A stretch of 5,804 nucleotides of DNA, from contig CALMVM010000524.1 of assembly GCA_937873255.1 (NCBI GenBank), positions 1-5,804 on the forward strand, written 5' to 3'. Both the position numbers and the translations under genes were made by a program. Positions within the stretch are counted from its first letter, which is position 1, and each line of letters begins with the position of its first letter. Under the pieces are notes generated by a model. The model had not been told where the DNA came from, did not search any database, and saw nothing but the letters and a program-made list of their open reading frames with translations. The stretch is from an uncultured Verrucomicrobiota bacterium (GTDB lineage: Bacteria; Verrucomicrobiota; Verrucomicrobiia; Chthoniobacterales; SZAS-18). Below, one piece after another: positions 1-5,755 of the stretch.

Positions 1-24
1 GCAGCGTGCGCGGGCGCGCGCTGC
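1..24 (+). repeat. Perfectly placed GC-rich hairpin at the window edge
   Basis: Bases 1-10 pair with 15-24 around a cggg loop: nine Watson-Crick pairs plus one t-g wobble at 7/18, almost all G-C. There is no T run after it on either strand, so it is not a classical intrinsic terminator. It falls inside what should be SDR coding sequence. Chance is quite possible in such GC-rich DNA. Confidence 0.45.
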
Positions 25-58
25 ACTGCCGCGCCGGGTGGTCGCCGGGGGCGTACGG
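1..58 (-). pseudogene. Remnant continuation of the SDR gene beyond its premature stop
   Basis: Translated in the same frame as the upstream SDR, the codons after TAA read PYAPGDHPAR, which looks like the conserved YGPGEHPxR segment of SDR epimerases/reductases. After HPAR the same frame gives QCSARPRTL, which no longer resembles the family. A neighbouring frame gives AVQRAPAHA, which could be a shifted continuation. The stretch therefore appears to carry a stop and possibly a frameshift, from either gene decay or base-calling errors at the edge. The rest of the gene lies outside the window. Confidence 0.5.
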
Positions 59-544
59 TTAGAACACCCGGCCCCACGCGAAGCCGAAGCCTGGCCCGGC
101 GAGTTCGGCCTCGACCGCGCGGCGGAGGGCGTCCTTGGCGCGGGCGTAGGGAGAGAGCGGTTCGAGCGGGGTGGTCGTCTCGTGCGAAGGGTGGCCGTCG
201 ATGCGGTACTCGATGCAGGTGCCCAGCGCGACAGCGTGCGGGAGGCCGTTTGCCGCCAGCCGGCGCAGGAAATCGACGCTCCAGCGCTCGTAATCGGCGT
301 TGAGCGGGGATTCCATGTAGACGCCCGGCTCCGCGATCCAGGCGGCGTGCAGACAACCCTCGGGCGCGAATGCCTCGATGGCCTCCCACGGCGGCGTTTC
401 GAGCGAACCGGCCAGCCAGCGCAGGCCGTCCTCGTCATTCCCCGGACGCCGCGCGAGCGCCGCGATTTCGTGTCCGTGCGCCCGCGCCAGACGCACGAAC
501 GCCCCGCCGATGAACCCGGTCGCCCCCGTGACAAGCAGTTTCAT
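59..544 (-). CDS. NAD(P)-dependent epimerase/dehydratase (SDR), truncated by an in-frame stop
   Basis: These 161 residues are the N-terminal half of an extended SDR protein, most likely the reductase that finishes the deoxysugar by reducing the 4-keto group. The cofactor motif GATGFIG is at residues 7-13, a Ser/Thr-region LGTCIEY at 107-113 and the catalytic pair Y133/K137 in YARAK. Relatives are usually about 270-320 residues, so the C-terminal sugar-binding half is missing. The frame ends with GRVF then TAA at 59-61, but the next codons read PYAPGDHPAR, resembling the YGPGEHPxR segment that follows GRxF in relatives. This suggests a recent nonsense mutation or a base error near the window end rather than a natural terminus. 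The ATG at 544 overlaps the epimerase TGA by 4 bp and starts directly on the Rossmann strand, so the start is firm. The role as 4-ketoreductase is inferred from context; a 4-epimerase is the alternative. If the stop is genuine, the product is probably non-functional. Confidence 0.85.
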   Translation of the reverse strand: MKLLVTGATGFIGGAFVRLARAHGHEIAALARRPGNDEDGLRWLAGSLETPPWEAIEAFAPEGCLHAAWIAEPGVYMESPLNADYERWSVDFLRRLAANGLPHAVALGTCIEYRIDGHPSHETTTPLEPLSPYARAKDALRRAVEAELAGPGFGFAWGRVF

Positions 545-1077
545 CGCAGTTCGGCCAGCGAGGGTAGCCCCGCGTCGCGCGCGGAAACCTGCGCGACCTC
601 GCGCGGCCAGCGAATGCCCACCTGCGGATCGTCGTGGCGCAGGCCGCGCGCGAGTTCGGCGATGTACTCGGCCGACATCTGGTAAAACACCTCGCAATCC
701 TCAGTCAAACACTGGAAGCCGTGCGCGAACCCTCCCGGCACGTAGAGCTGCCGGCCGTTGCGCGCGGTCAGTTCAAAACCCTCCCACCGGCCGAACGTCG
801 GCGAGTCCGGCCGCACGTCCACGAGCACGTCGAAGATCGCCCCGGCGGCGCAACGGATCAGCTTGATCTCGGGGTGCGGCTCGGCCTGGAAATGCATCCC
901 GCGCACCGCGCCGGCCTGCCGGGTGAGCGTCAGGTTGCACTGGGGCCAGCGGGTGTTCAGGCCGGCGGCGGCAAATTCCTTGTCGCAGTACGTGCGCGCG
1001 AGGAAGCCGCGTTCGTCGCCGCGCGGTTCGAGTTCGATGCACCAGAGGCCGGCGAGCGTGGTGGGGTGGAATTTCAT
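541..1077 (-). CDS. RmlC-like nucleotide-sugar 3,5-epimerase (cupin)
   Basis: This 178-residue cytoplasmic cupin belongs to the dTDP-4-dehydrorhamnose 3,5-epimerase family, which inverts C3 and/or C5 of NDP-4-keto-6-deoxyhexoses through an enolate. R19, D21, R23 and F25 form the family's N-terminal substrate-binding segment. RGMHFQ at 59-64 holds the catalytic base H62, K72 follows in EIKLIR, FDVLVDVR is at 82-89 and VPGGFAHGF at 113-121 includes H119. Tyrosines at 132 and 138 occupy the acid region, and SARD at 165-168 gives D168, the partner of the His in the RmlC dyad. All catalytic positions are therefore present and the length is normal. It starts 4 bp after the methyltransferase stop, and its TGA overlaps the next ATG (ATGA). 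Since rmlA and rmlB are absent and rfbF/rfbG are present, its substrate here is probably a CDP-4-keto-6-deoxysugar, perhaps already C-methylated. Whether it acts at C3, C5 or both cannot be told from the sequence, so I do not assign rfbC/rmlC. Confidence 0.9.
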   Translation of the reverse strand: MKFHPTTLAGLWCIELEPRGDERGFLARTYCDKEFAAAGLNTRWPQCNLTLTRQAGAVRGMHFQAEPHPEIKLIRCAAGAIFDVLVDVRPDSPTFGRWEGFELTARNGRQLYVPGGFAHGFQCLTEDCEVFYQMSAEYIAELARGLRHDDPQVGIRWPREVAQVSARDAGLPSLAELR

Positions 1078-1081
1078 GCGC

Positions 1082-2329
1082 TCAGACGACGCGCACGGTG
1101 GGGATCGGCACGATGAACTTGCCCCCCTTCGCGCGATACCCAGCCTGTTGGGCGAGGATTTCGTCGGCGAAATTCCACGTCAACAGCAGCGTGTAATCAG
1201 GCTGGCGGGCGACCAGTTCCTCCGCCGGCACGATGGGCACGTGCAACCCGGGACTGTATCGGCCCTGCTTGTACGTGCTGCGGTCCGACATGAACTCGAA
1301 CACCCCCGGGTCCGGCGGGTTCACGAAGTTGAGCAGCGTGCTGCCCTTTGCCGAAGCGCCGTACGCGGCCACGCGCCTGCCCTGTTTTTGCAAATCCGCT
1401 AGCAAGGCAAGGAGATCGCGGCGGATCGTGTCCGCGCGCGCGGAGAAATCCTGGTAGAACGCGCTCGTCTTCACCCCGTGGCGTTCCTCCTCCTCGCGCA
1501 ATGCCGCCACGCTCGGGCGCACGGTCTGCTCGCCCGCGCGGCCCGCGTAGAGCCGCAACGAACCGCCGTGGATCGGCAGGCGCTCGACGTGGAAAATCTC
1601 CAGCCCGTGTTTGGAAAAAAGCTCCAGCAGCGGGATCAGGTAAAAATAAAAAACGTGCTCGTGGTAGATCGTGTCGAACTCGCAGTTCTCGACGAAATCG
1701 CCCGCGTACGGGAACTCCAGCGCGACCCGGCCGCCGGGCTTGAGCAACGTGCGCAGGCCAGCGACGAAGTCGTTCGTGTCCGGCGCGTGCGCGAAGACGT
1801 TGTTGCCCAGGATGAGGTCGGCCGACTTGCCTTCCGCCACGAGGGCTTGCGCGCACCGCTGGCCGAAGAATTCCACGCGCGTGTCGATGCCGTTGTCGCG
1901 TGCGACGGCGGCGATGTTGGCGGCCGGTTCGATCCCCAGGCAGGGCACGCCGCGCGCAACGAAATTCTTCAAGAGGTAGCCGTCGTTGCTGGCGATCTCC
2001 GCGACGAAGCTGTCCGCGCCCAGTCCGAACTCCGCCGCGTGCTGATCGACCGCCGCCCGCGCGTGGCGCAGCATGGCGTCGGAGAACGACGAGAAGTACA
2101 GGTACTCGGAAAACAGCTCGGTCGGCGGCACGAGGTCCACGATCTGGAGCAGCCAGCAGCGGTGGCATACCGCCAGACGCAACGGGAAACGCGGCTCCGG
2201 TTTGCCGAGGTCCTCGGCGCGCGGGAGGTTGTTGGCCAGGGGCTGCCGGCCGAGGTCGAGGACGAGTTCGCCCTGCGTGCTCCCGCAGGCGCGACAGGAA
2301 AATCGGAACGTTTCGGCGGTGTTCACCAT
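1082..2329 (-). CDS. SAM-dependent nucleotide-sugar C-methyltransferase (TylCIII/NovU/TcaB9-like)
   Basis: This 415-residue enzyme belongs to the three-domain sugar C-methyltransferases that add a methyl group to the carbon next to the 4-keto group of an NDP-4-keto-6-deoxyhexose, normally C3. An N-terminal zinc-binding domain carries C12/C15 and C55/C58. The Rossmann-type SAM domain follows, with EIASNDGYLL at 111-120, GIEP at 132-135 and LLKPGGRVALEFPY at 195-208. YHEH at 222-225 matches the active-site Tyr/Glu/His cluster I recall from TcaB9, where the His acts as base, and Y76 also fits. The C-terminal domain from about residue 255 has GASAKGSTLLNF at 324-335. The ATG at 2329 was chosen because the zinc domain begins a few residues later and the length fits the family; the same frame stays open far upstream by chance. 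It overlaps rfbF by 7 bp, and its stop lies 4 bp before the epimerase start. In this operon the likely substrate is CDP-4-keto-6-deoxyglucose or its epimer, which is inference. Confidence 0.92.
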   Translation of the reverse strand: MVNTAETFRFSCRACGSTQGELVLDLGRQPLANNLPRAEDLGKPEPRFPLRLAVCHRCWLLQIVDLVPPTELFSEYLYFSSFSDAMLRHARAAVDQHAAEFGLGADSFVAEIASNDGYLLKNFVARGVPCLGIEPAANIAAVARDNGIDTRVEFFGQRCAQALVAEGKSADLILGNNVFAHAPDTNDFVAGLRTLLKPGGRVALEFPYAGDFVENCEFDTIYHEHVFYFYLIPLLELFSKHGLEIFHVERLPIHGGSLRLYAGRAGEQTVRPSVAALREEEERHGVKTSAFYQDFSARADTIRRDLLALLADLQKQGRRVAAYGASAKGSTLLNFVNPPDPGVFEFMSDRSTYKQGRYSPGLHVPIVPAEELVARQPDYTLLLTWNFADEILAQQAGYRAKGGKFIVPIPTVRVV

Positions 2330-3096
2330 TTTTTCCAGGGGGCGTTGCCCGATTGCCACATGCCGGTGAGGAGTTGCTGCTCGCGGAAGGTATCCATGCA
2401 CTGCCAGAATCCGGGGTGCTGGTAGGCGCAGATTTGTCCCTCGGCGGCGAGTCGGTTCATCGGGTCGCTCTCCAGCACGGTCTCGTCGCCGGCGATGTAG
2501 GAGCCGATGCGCTTGTCCACGACGAAGAATCCGCCGTTGATGAACGCCGTCTGTTGTTCGGGCTTCTCCTTGAAGGAGGTGATCTGCGGGCCGTCGAGCG
2601 TCAGGTCGCCGAAGCGGCCGGCGGGCTGGACGGCCGTGACCGTGATAATCGGCCGGTGCTCCTGGTGAAAAGCGATGGAGGCATTGATGTCGCTGTCGGT
2701 CAGTCCGTCGCCGTAGGTGAGCAGGAACGTGTCGTCCTGCACGTAGGGCAGCGCGCGCTTGAGCCGGCCGCCGGTCTGCGTGGTCGCGCCGGTGTCGAGC
2801 AGCGTGACGGTCCAGTCCTCCTCGTCGTGGGTGTTGTGGTACTGGATCTCGGGATGCGGACCGAGGCGGATGGTCACGTCGCTGGTGTTCCAGTGGTAAT
2901 TGCGGAAATACTCCTTGATGACCTCGCCCTTGTAGCCCAGGCACAGGACGAACTCCTTGTGGCCGGCGGCGGCGTAGAGTTTCATGATGTGCCAGAGGAT
3001 CGGCTGGCTGCCGACGGGCACCATGGGCTTGGGGCGGTACTCGGTTTCCTCGCGCAAGCGTGTGCCGAGTCCGCCGCAGAGAATGACGACTTTCAT
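2323..3096 (-). CDS. rfbF: Glucose-1-phosphate cytidylyltransferase
   Basis: This 257-residue cytoplasmic enzyme makes CDP-glucose and pyrophosphate from alpha-D-glucose 1-phosphate and CTP, the entry step of CDP-sugar synthesis. The nucleotidyltransferase signature GGLGTRLREETEYRPKPM spans residues 8-25, with catalytic-type Arg13 and Lys23. YGDGLTD at 128-134 carries the metal-binding Asp, FKEKP is at 175-179, NGGFFV at 187-192 and FWQCMDT at 230-236. EETEYRPKPMVPVG and the WQCMDTFRE segment are characteristic of RfbF rather than of RmlA or GalU. Its 257 residues match the length I recall for the Salmonella enzyme. Its stop overlaps the start of the C-methyltransferase gene by 7 bp (ATGGTGA), so the two are probably translationally coupled. 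It supplies the substrate for RfbG encoded upstream. Also known as ddhA or ascA. Confidence 0.97.
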   Translation of the reverse strand: MKVVILCGGLGTRLREETEYRPKPMVPVGSQPILWHIMKLYAAAGHKEFVLCLGYKGEVIKEYFRNYHWNTSDVTIRLGPHPEIQYHNTHDEEDWTVTLLDTGATTQTGGRLKRALPYVQDDTFLLTYGDGLTDSDINASIAFHQEHRPIITVTAVQPAGRFGDLTLDGPQITSFKEKPEQQTAFINGGFFVVDKRIGSYIAGDETVLESDPMNRLAAEGQICAYQHPGFWQCMDTFREQQLLTGMWQSGNAPWKKW

Positions 3097-3150
3097 TGGT
3101 TGGGTGGATCGTTTGTCGTTTCCGGCCGGGAGTTGCAGACAGTTTCCGCT
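3097..3150 (-). other. 54-bp spacer between permease and rfbF, no regulatory signal seen
   Basis: This is the longest gap between genes in the window. On the coding strand it ends in a C- and A-rich run directly before the rfbF ATG, with no Shine-Dalgarno-like GGAGG. It contains a short ccggccgg palindrome but no stem followed by a T run, so I do not call a terminator. No convincing -35/-10 pair is visible. The most economical reading is that rfbF is transcribed from the same operon message. Confidence 0.5.
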
Positions 3151-3975
3151 TTAGATCACGTCCGCGAACGTGCGTTCGGTGCGCCGGAAGTACCAGACCC
3201 CGCTGGCGGTCAGCACCACGGCCACCAGGACGGAGAGGATCACTTCCCGCGCCGACAACGGCGAGCCGCCGCGCGAGAGCGACCAGCGCGTGCCGTCGAT
3301 GACGCCGACCATGGGGTTGAGTTCGTAGAGCCAGCGCCATTGGGCCGGCACCACGCCGCTGCCGAAGCCCACCGGCGAGATGTAGAGGCCGAACTGCACG
3401 ATGAACGGCACCACGTAGCGGAAGTCGCGGTACTTCACGTTGAGCGCCGCCAGCCACAGGCTCGCACCGACCGACACGGCGCAGGCCAGGAGCGTGAACG
3501 GCAGCAAGCCCACCAGCCGCCAGTCCGGCAGCACGCTGTAGCCGATCATCAAGAACGCCAGCAGGACCAGCGAGATCAGGAAATCCACCAGGCTGACAAT
3601 CGTCGCGCTGGCCGGCACGATGAGCCGGGGGAAGTACACCTTGGAAATCAGGTTCGCGTTGCCGATGAGGCTGTTGCTGCCCTCGGTGAGCGCCGTGGCG
3701 AAAAGCTGCCACGGCAACATCCCGGCAAACACCATCACCGGGTAGGGCAACCCGTCGGACGAGAGCCTGGCGAGCTTGCCGAAGACCACCGTGAAAACGA
3801 TCATCGTCAACAACGGCCGCAGCACCGCCCAGGCCACGCCGATCACCGTCTGCTTGTAGCGCACGAGCACGTCGCGCCAGGCCAGGAAATAGAACAACTC
3901 GCGGTACCGGAACAGGTCGCGCCAATATTGGCGCTCGCCCCGGCCGGCTTCGATGATGAGAGTTTCGGCTTCCAT
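3151..3975 (-). CDS. wzm: ABC-2 type polysaccharide export permease (Wzm-like)
   Basis: This 274-residue inner-membrane protein resembles the permease half of ABC transporters that export O-antigen, capsule or teichoic acid (Wzm/KpsM/TagG family). A cytoplasmic N-terminus with the family-typical RDVLVRYKQTVIGVAWAVLR (residues 34-53) leads into the first membrane segment at about 46-66. Further hydrophobic segments lie near 77-98, 120-146, 153-178, 187-207 and 244-263. NLISKVYFPRLIVP (108-121), LNVKYRDFRYVVPF (178-191) and ELNPMVGVIDGTRWSL (218-233) are strongly typical of this family. The ATG at 3975 was chosen because it gives the usual family length and follows the isomerase stop by 2 bp, which implies translational coupling; an open frame extends further upstream but overlaps the isomerase gene. 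The cognate ATPase, usually the next gene, is not in the window; rfbF follows after 54 bp. It could export O-antigen or another lipid-linked glycan; the exact cargo cannot be read from the sequence. Confidence 0.93.
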   Translation of the reverse strand: MEAETLIIEAGRGERQYWRDLFRYRELFYFLAWRDVLVRYKQTVIGVAWAVLRPLLTMIVFTVVFGKLARLSSDGLPYPVMVFAGMLPWQLFATALTEGSNSLIGNANLISKVYFPRLIVPASATIVSLVDFLISLVLLAFLMIGYSVLPDWRLVGLLPFTLLACAVSVGASLWLAALNVKYRDFRYVVPFIVQFGLYISPVGFGSGVVPAQWRWLYELNPMVGVIDGTRWSLSRGGSPLSAREVILSVLVAVVLTASGVWYFRRTERTFADVI

Positions 3976-3977
3976 CG

Positions 3978-4616
3978 CTAGGACTCGAAAAACGTTTCCT
4001 CCAATTGCAGGCAGAGCGCGTGGTAGATCGGCAGGTGGAATTCCTGGATTTCGACGACGCCGTCGGCGGGCACGCGGATCGCCACGTCGGCGTGGGGGAG
4101 GAGTTTGCCGCCCGTGCGGCCGGTGAGGAGGATCGTCTTCATCCCGCGCGCATGGGCGACGACGCTGGCGTTGAGGACGTTGCGTGCGTTGCCCGAGGTG
4201 CTGATCCCCAGCAGCGCGTCGCCGGCCCGGCCCAGGCCGTGGACCTGCTGCGCATAGATCATGTCGCCGTGAACGTCGTTGAGCACGGCGGTGCCGAGGG
4301 CGACCGACGAGGTCAGCGCGATGGCCGGCAAGGCCCCTTGCAGCCGCGCGGCGATCTCGCCGCCGAGGTCCGCGCCGCCGGCGGCCACGAGGCGTGCCCC
4401 TTCCGTCGCCGGGAGCGGGCGGCGCTTGAGGAAACCCTTCATCAACTCCCCGACGATGTGCTCGCAGTCGGACGCGCTGCCGCCGTTGCCGCAAAGCAAC
4501 AGCTTGCCGTCCGCGCGGAAAAGCCCGGTGAGCAACTCGACCGTCGCGCGCAGGTCCTCGCGGCAGACGGCCAGCGTGGGGTAGCGTTCGATCAGGCGGT
4601 GGAGATGGTCGGGCAT
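3978..4616 (-). CDS. SIS-domain phosphosugar isomerase, GmhA-like (probable sedoheptulose-7-phosphate isomerase)
   Basis: This 212-residue cytoplasmic protein has the single SIS fold of phosphoheptose isomerases, which convert sedoheptulose 7-phosphate to D-glycero-D-manno-heptose 7-phosphate. The phosphate-binding loop CGNGGSASD is at residues 42-50, H53 and E57 sit in HIVGEL, STSGN is at 139-143, TGRTGGKL at 165-172 and IQEFHLPIYH at 190-199. H53/E57 and Q191/H199 have the same spacing as the metal-binding or catalytic residues I recall for GmhA (H61/E65 and Q172/H180 in E. coli), so it looks active. It is about 20 residues longer than E. coli GmhA, mainly from an insert of roughly 27 residues between residues 63 and 96, which I recall in a GmhA-like subgroup. 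Position 189 before IQE is Glu where GmhA has Arg. It lies between rfbG and the exporter permease, ending 2 bp before the permease ATG. No GmhB or heptose kinase accompanies it here, so the exact substrate is inferred; another ketose phosphate is possible. Confidence 0.85.
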   Translation of the reverse strand: MPDHLHRLIERYPTLAVCREDLRATVELLTGLFRADGKLLLCGNGGSASDCEHIVGELMKGFLKRRPLPATEGARLVAAGGADLGGEIAARLQGALPAIALTSSVALGTAVLNDVHGDMIYAQQVHGLGRAGDALLGISTSGNARNVLNASVVAHARGMKTILLTGRTGGKLLPHADVAIRVPADGVVEIQEFHLPIYHALCLQLEETFFES

Positions 4617-4648
4617 CGGGGAAAGGACGGGGCGAACCTACGGTCGCG

Positions 4649-5755
4649 TCAGCCTTTCGTCCAGGCCGCGCCGACGCTGCGGGCCGCCTCGCTGTATTGG
4701 CGGATCTGGTCCTGCGTCAGGCGCTTGAAGTTCGCGCTCTGCTTGTACATCCGCGCGTCCCGGTACCACGCCATCGTGTAGCGGACGGTCGCGGCGAAGT
4801 CCCACACCGGCGACCACCGCAGGTAGCTCTGCGCCTTGTCGATGGAAAGCTGGAGCAGGTTCGCCTCGTGGACGGCGTCCGGGTCGCTGCGGTCCTCCCA
4901 ACCGCCGGGCCAGTGGCGCAGGATTTCCTGGACGAGTTCGCCCACGGTGCGGTTGGCGGCGGCGGTGGGGCCGAAGTTGTAGGCACCCGCCAGCGCAGCG
5001 CCGTGGTCGTCGCGCGCCAAGCAGGCGGCCAGCCACAGGTAGCCGCCGAGCGGTTCGAGGACGTGCTGCCAGGGACGGGTGGCGTGGGGGTTGCGCACGG
5101 CGATCTTTTCCGAGTACTGCAACGCGCGGATGCAATCGGGCACGATGCGGTCCAACGCCCAATCGCCCCCGCCGATGACGTTGCCCGCCCGCGCGCTGGC
5201 GACCCGCACCGGACCGCCCGCCGCGAAGAAGCTGCGCCGATACGCGCTCGTGGCGAGTTCCACCATGCCCTTGCTCGAACTGTAGGGATCGTGCCCGCCC
5301 ATCGGGTCCTCCTCGCGGTAGCCGTAGACCCATTCGCGGTTTTCGTAGCACTTGTCGGTGGTGACGACCACCGCCGCGCAGGGTTTTTCCAACGCGCGCA
5401 GGGCCTCCAGGACGTGGATCGTCCCCATGACGTTGGTCGCGTACGTCTCGACCGGCTGCGCGTAGGACAACCGCACCAGCGGCTGCGCGGCGAGGTGGAA
5501 CACGAAATCGGGCTGCGCCGCCTGCACCGACGCCTCCACCGCCTCGCGGTCGCGCACATCGCCGATCTGGTGGTCCACCCGGATGGCGAGGCCAAGCTGG
5601 TCGAAAAGCGAGGGCTCCGTCGGCGGCGTCAACGCGTAGCCGTGGACGGTCGCTCCGAGTCCCAGCAGCCATTCCGCCATCCACGCGCCCTTGAACCCCG
5701 TGTGCCCGGACAACCACACCGACCGGCCGCGGAAACAATCTCCGAACGTTACCAT
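4649..5755 (-). CDS. rfbG: CDP-glucose 4,6-dehydratase
   Basis: This 368-residue cytoplasmic extended SDR enzyme converts CDP-D-glucose to CDP-4-keto-6-deoxy-D-glucose using tightly bound NAD, the committed step to CDP-6-deoxy sugars. The Rossmann glycine motif GHTGFKG lies at residues 17-23, HLAAQPLVR at 87-95, the catalytic TTDKCYE stretch at 132-138 (T133, D134, K135) and the YSSSK Tyr/Lys pair at 158 and 162. The family block RPWQHVLEPLGGYL is at 227-240. GHTGFKG, TTDKCYEN and RPWQHVLEPL together distinguish CDP-glucose dehydratases from dTDP-glucose dehydratases (RmlB). The length is normal for the family and nothing key is missing. The ATG at 5755 is the only usable start in this frame, since no other ATG, GTG or TTG occurs upstream to the window edge. 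No Shine-Dalgarno sequence precedes it. The next gene starts 32 bp after its stop. Its natural partner rfbF is in the same operon but two genes downstream. Also known as ddhB or ascB. Confidence 0.96.
   Translation of the reverse strand: MVTFGDCFRGRSVWLSGHTGFKGAWMAEWLLGLGATVHGYALTPPTEPSLFDQLGLAIRVDHQIGDVRDREAVEASVQAAQPDFVFHLAAQPLVRLSYAQPVETYATNVMGTIHVLEALRALEKPCAAVVVTTDKCYENREWVYGYREEDPMGGHDPYSSSKGMVELATSAYRRSFFAAGGPVRVASARAGNVIGGGDWALDRIVPDCIRALQYSEKIAVRNPHATRPWQHVLEPLGGYLWLAACLARDDHGAALAGAYNFGPTAAANRTVGELVQEILRHWPGGWEDRSDPDAVHEANLLQLSIDKAQSYLRWSPVWDFAATVRYTMAWYRDARMYKQSANFKRLTQDQIRQYSEAARSVGAAWTKG

Noticed and set aside
59..697. A longer, 212-residue start for the truncated SDR
   Set aside because: The extra 51 residues overlap the epimerase gene out of frame and are Arg/Ala-rich. 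The ATG at 544 begins right at the Rossmann strand and overlaps the epimerase stop by 4 bp.
3097..3150. Palindrome ccggccgg as a possible terminator or operator
   Set aside because: It is too short, has no T run and is expected by chance at this GC content.
1082..3925. A 947-residue open frame on the minus strand
   Set aside because: Only its C-terminal 415 residues are the methyltransferase. The rest is an out-of-frame reading of rfbF and the permease, Arg/Ala/Pro/Gly-rich and without family motifs; it is open only because of the high GC content.
1900..3981. A 693-residue open frame on the plus strand, and others such as 1478-2425 and 4005-4781
   Set aside because: These are antisense to well-supported genes, have low-complexity Arg/Ala/Glu/His-rich translations and show no recognisable domain.
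3151..4494. A longer, 447-residue version of the permease
   Set aside because: The extra N-terminal part is Arg/Pro-rich and lies out of frame across the isomerase gene. The ATG at 3975 gives the normal family length and sits 2 bp after the isomerase stop.
4638..5738. A 366-residue minus-strand frame almost the same size as rfbG
   Set aside because: It is rfbG read in another frame; its translation is low-complexity, whereas the chosen frame carries all dehydratase motifs.
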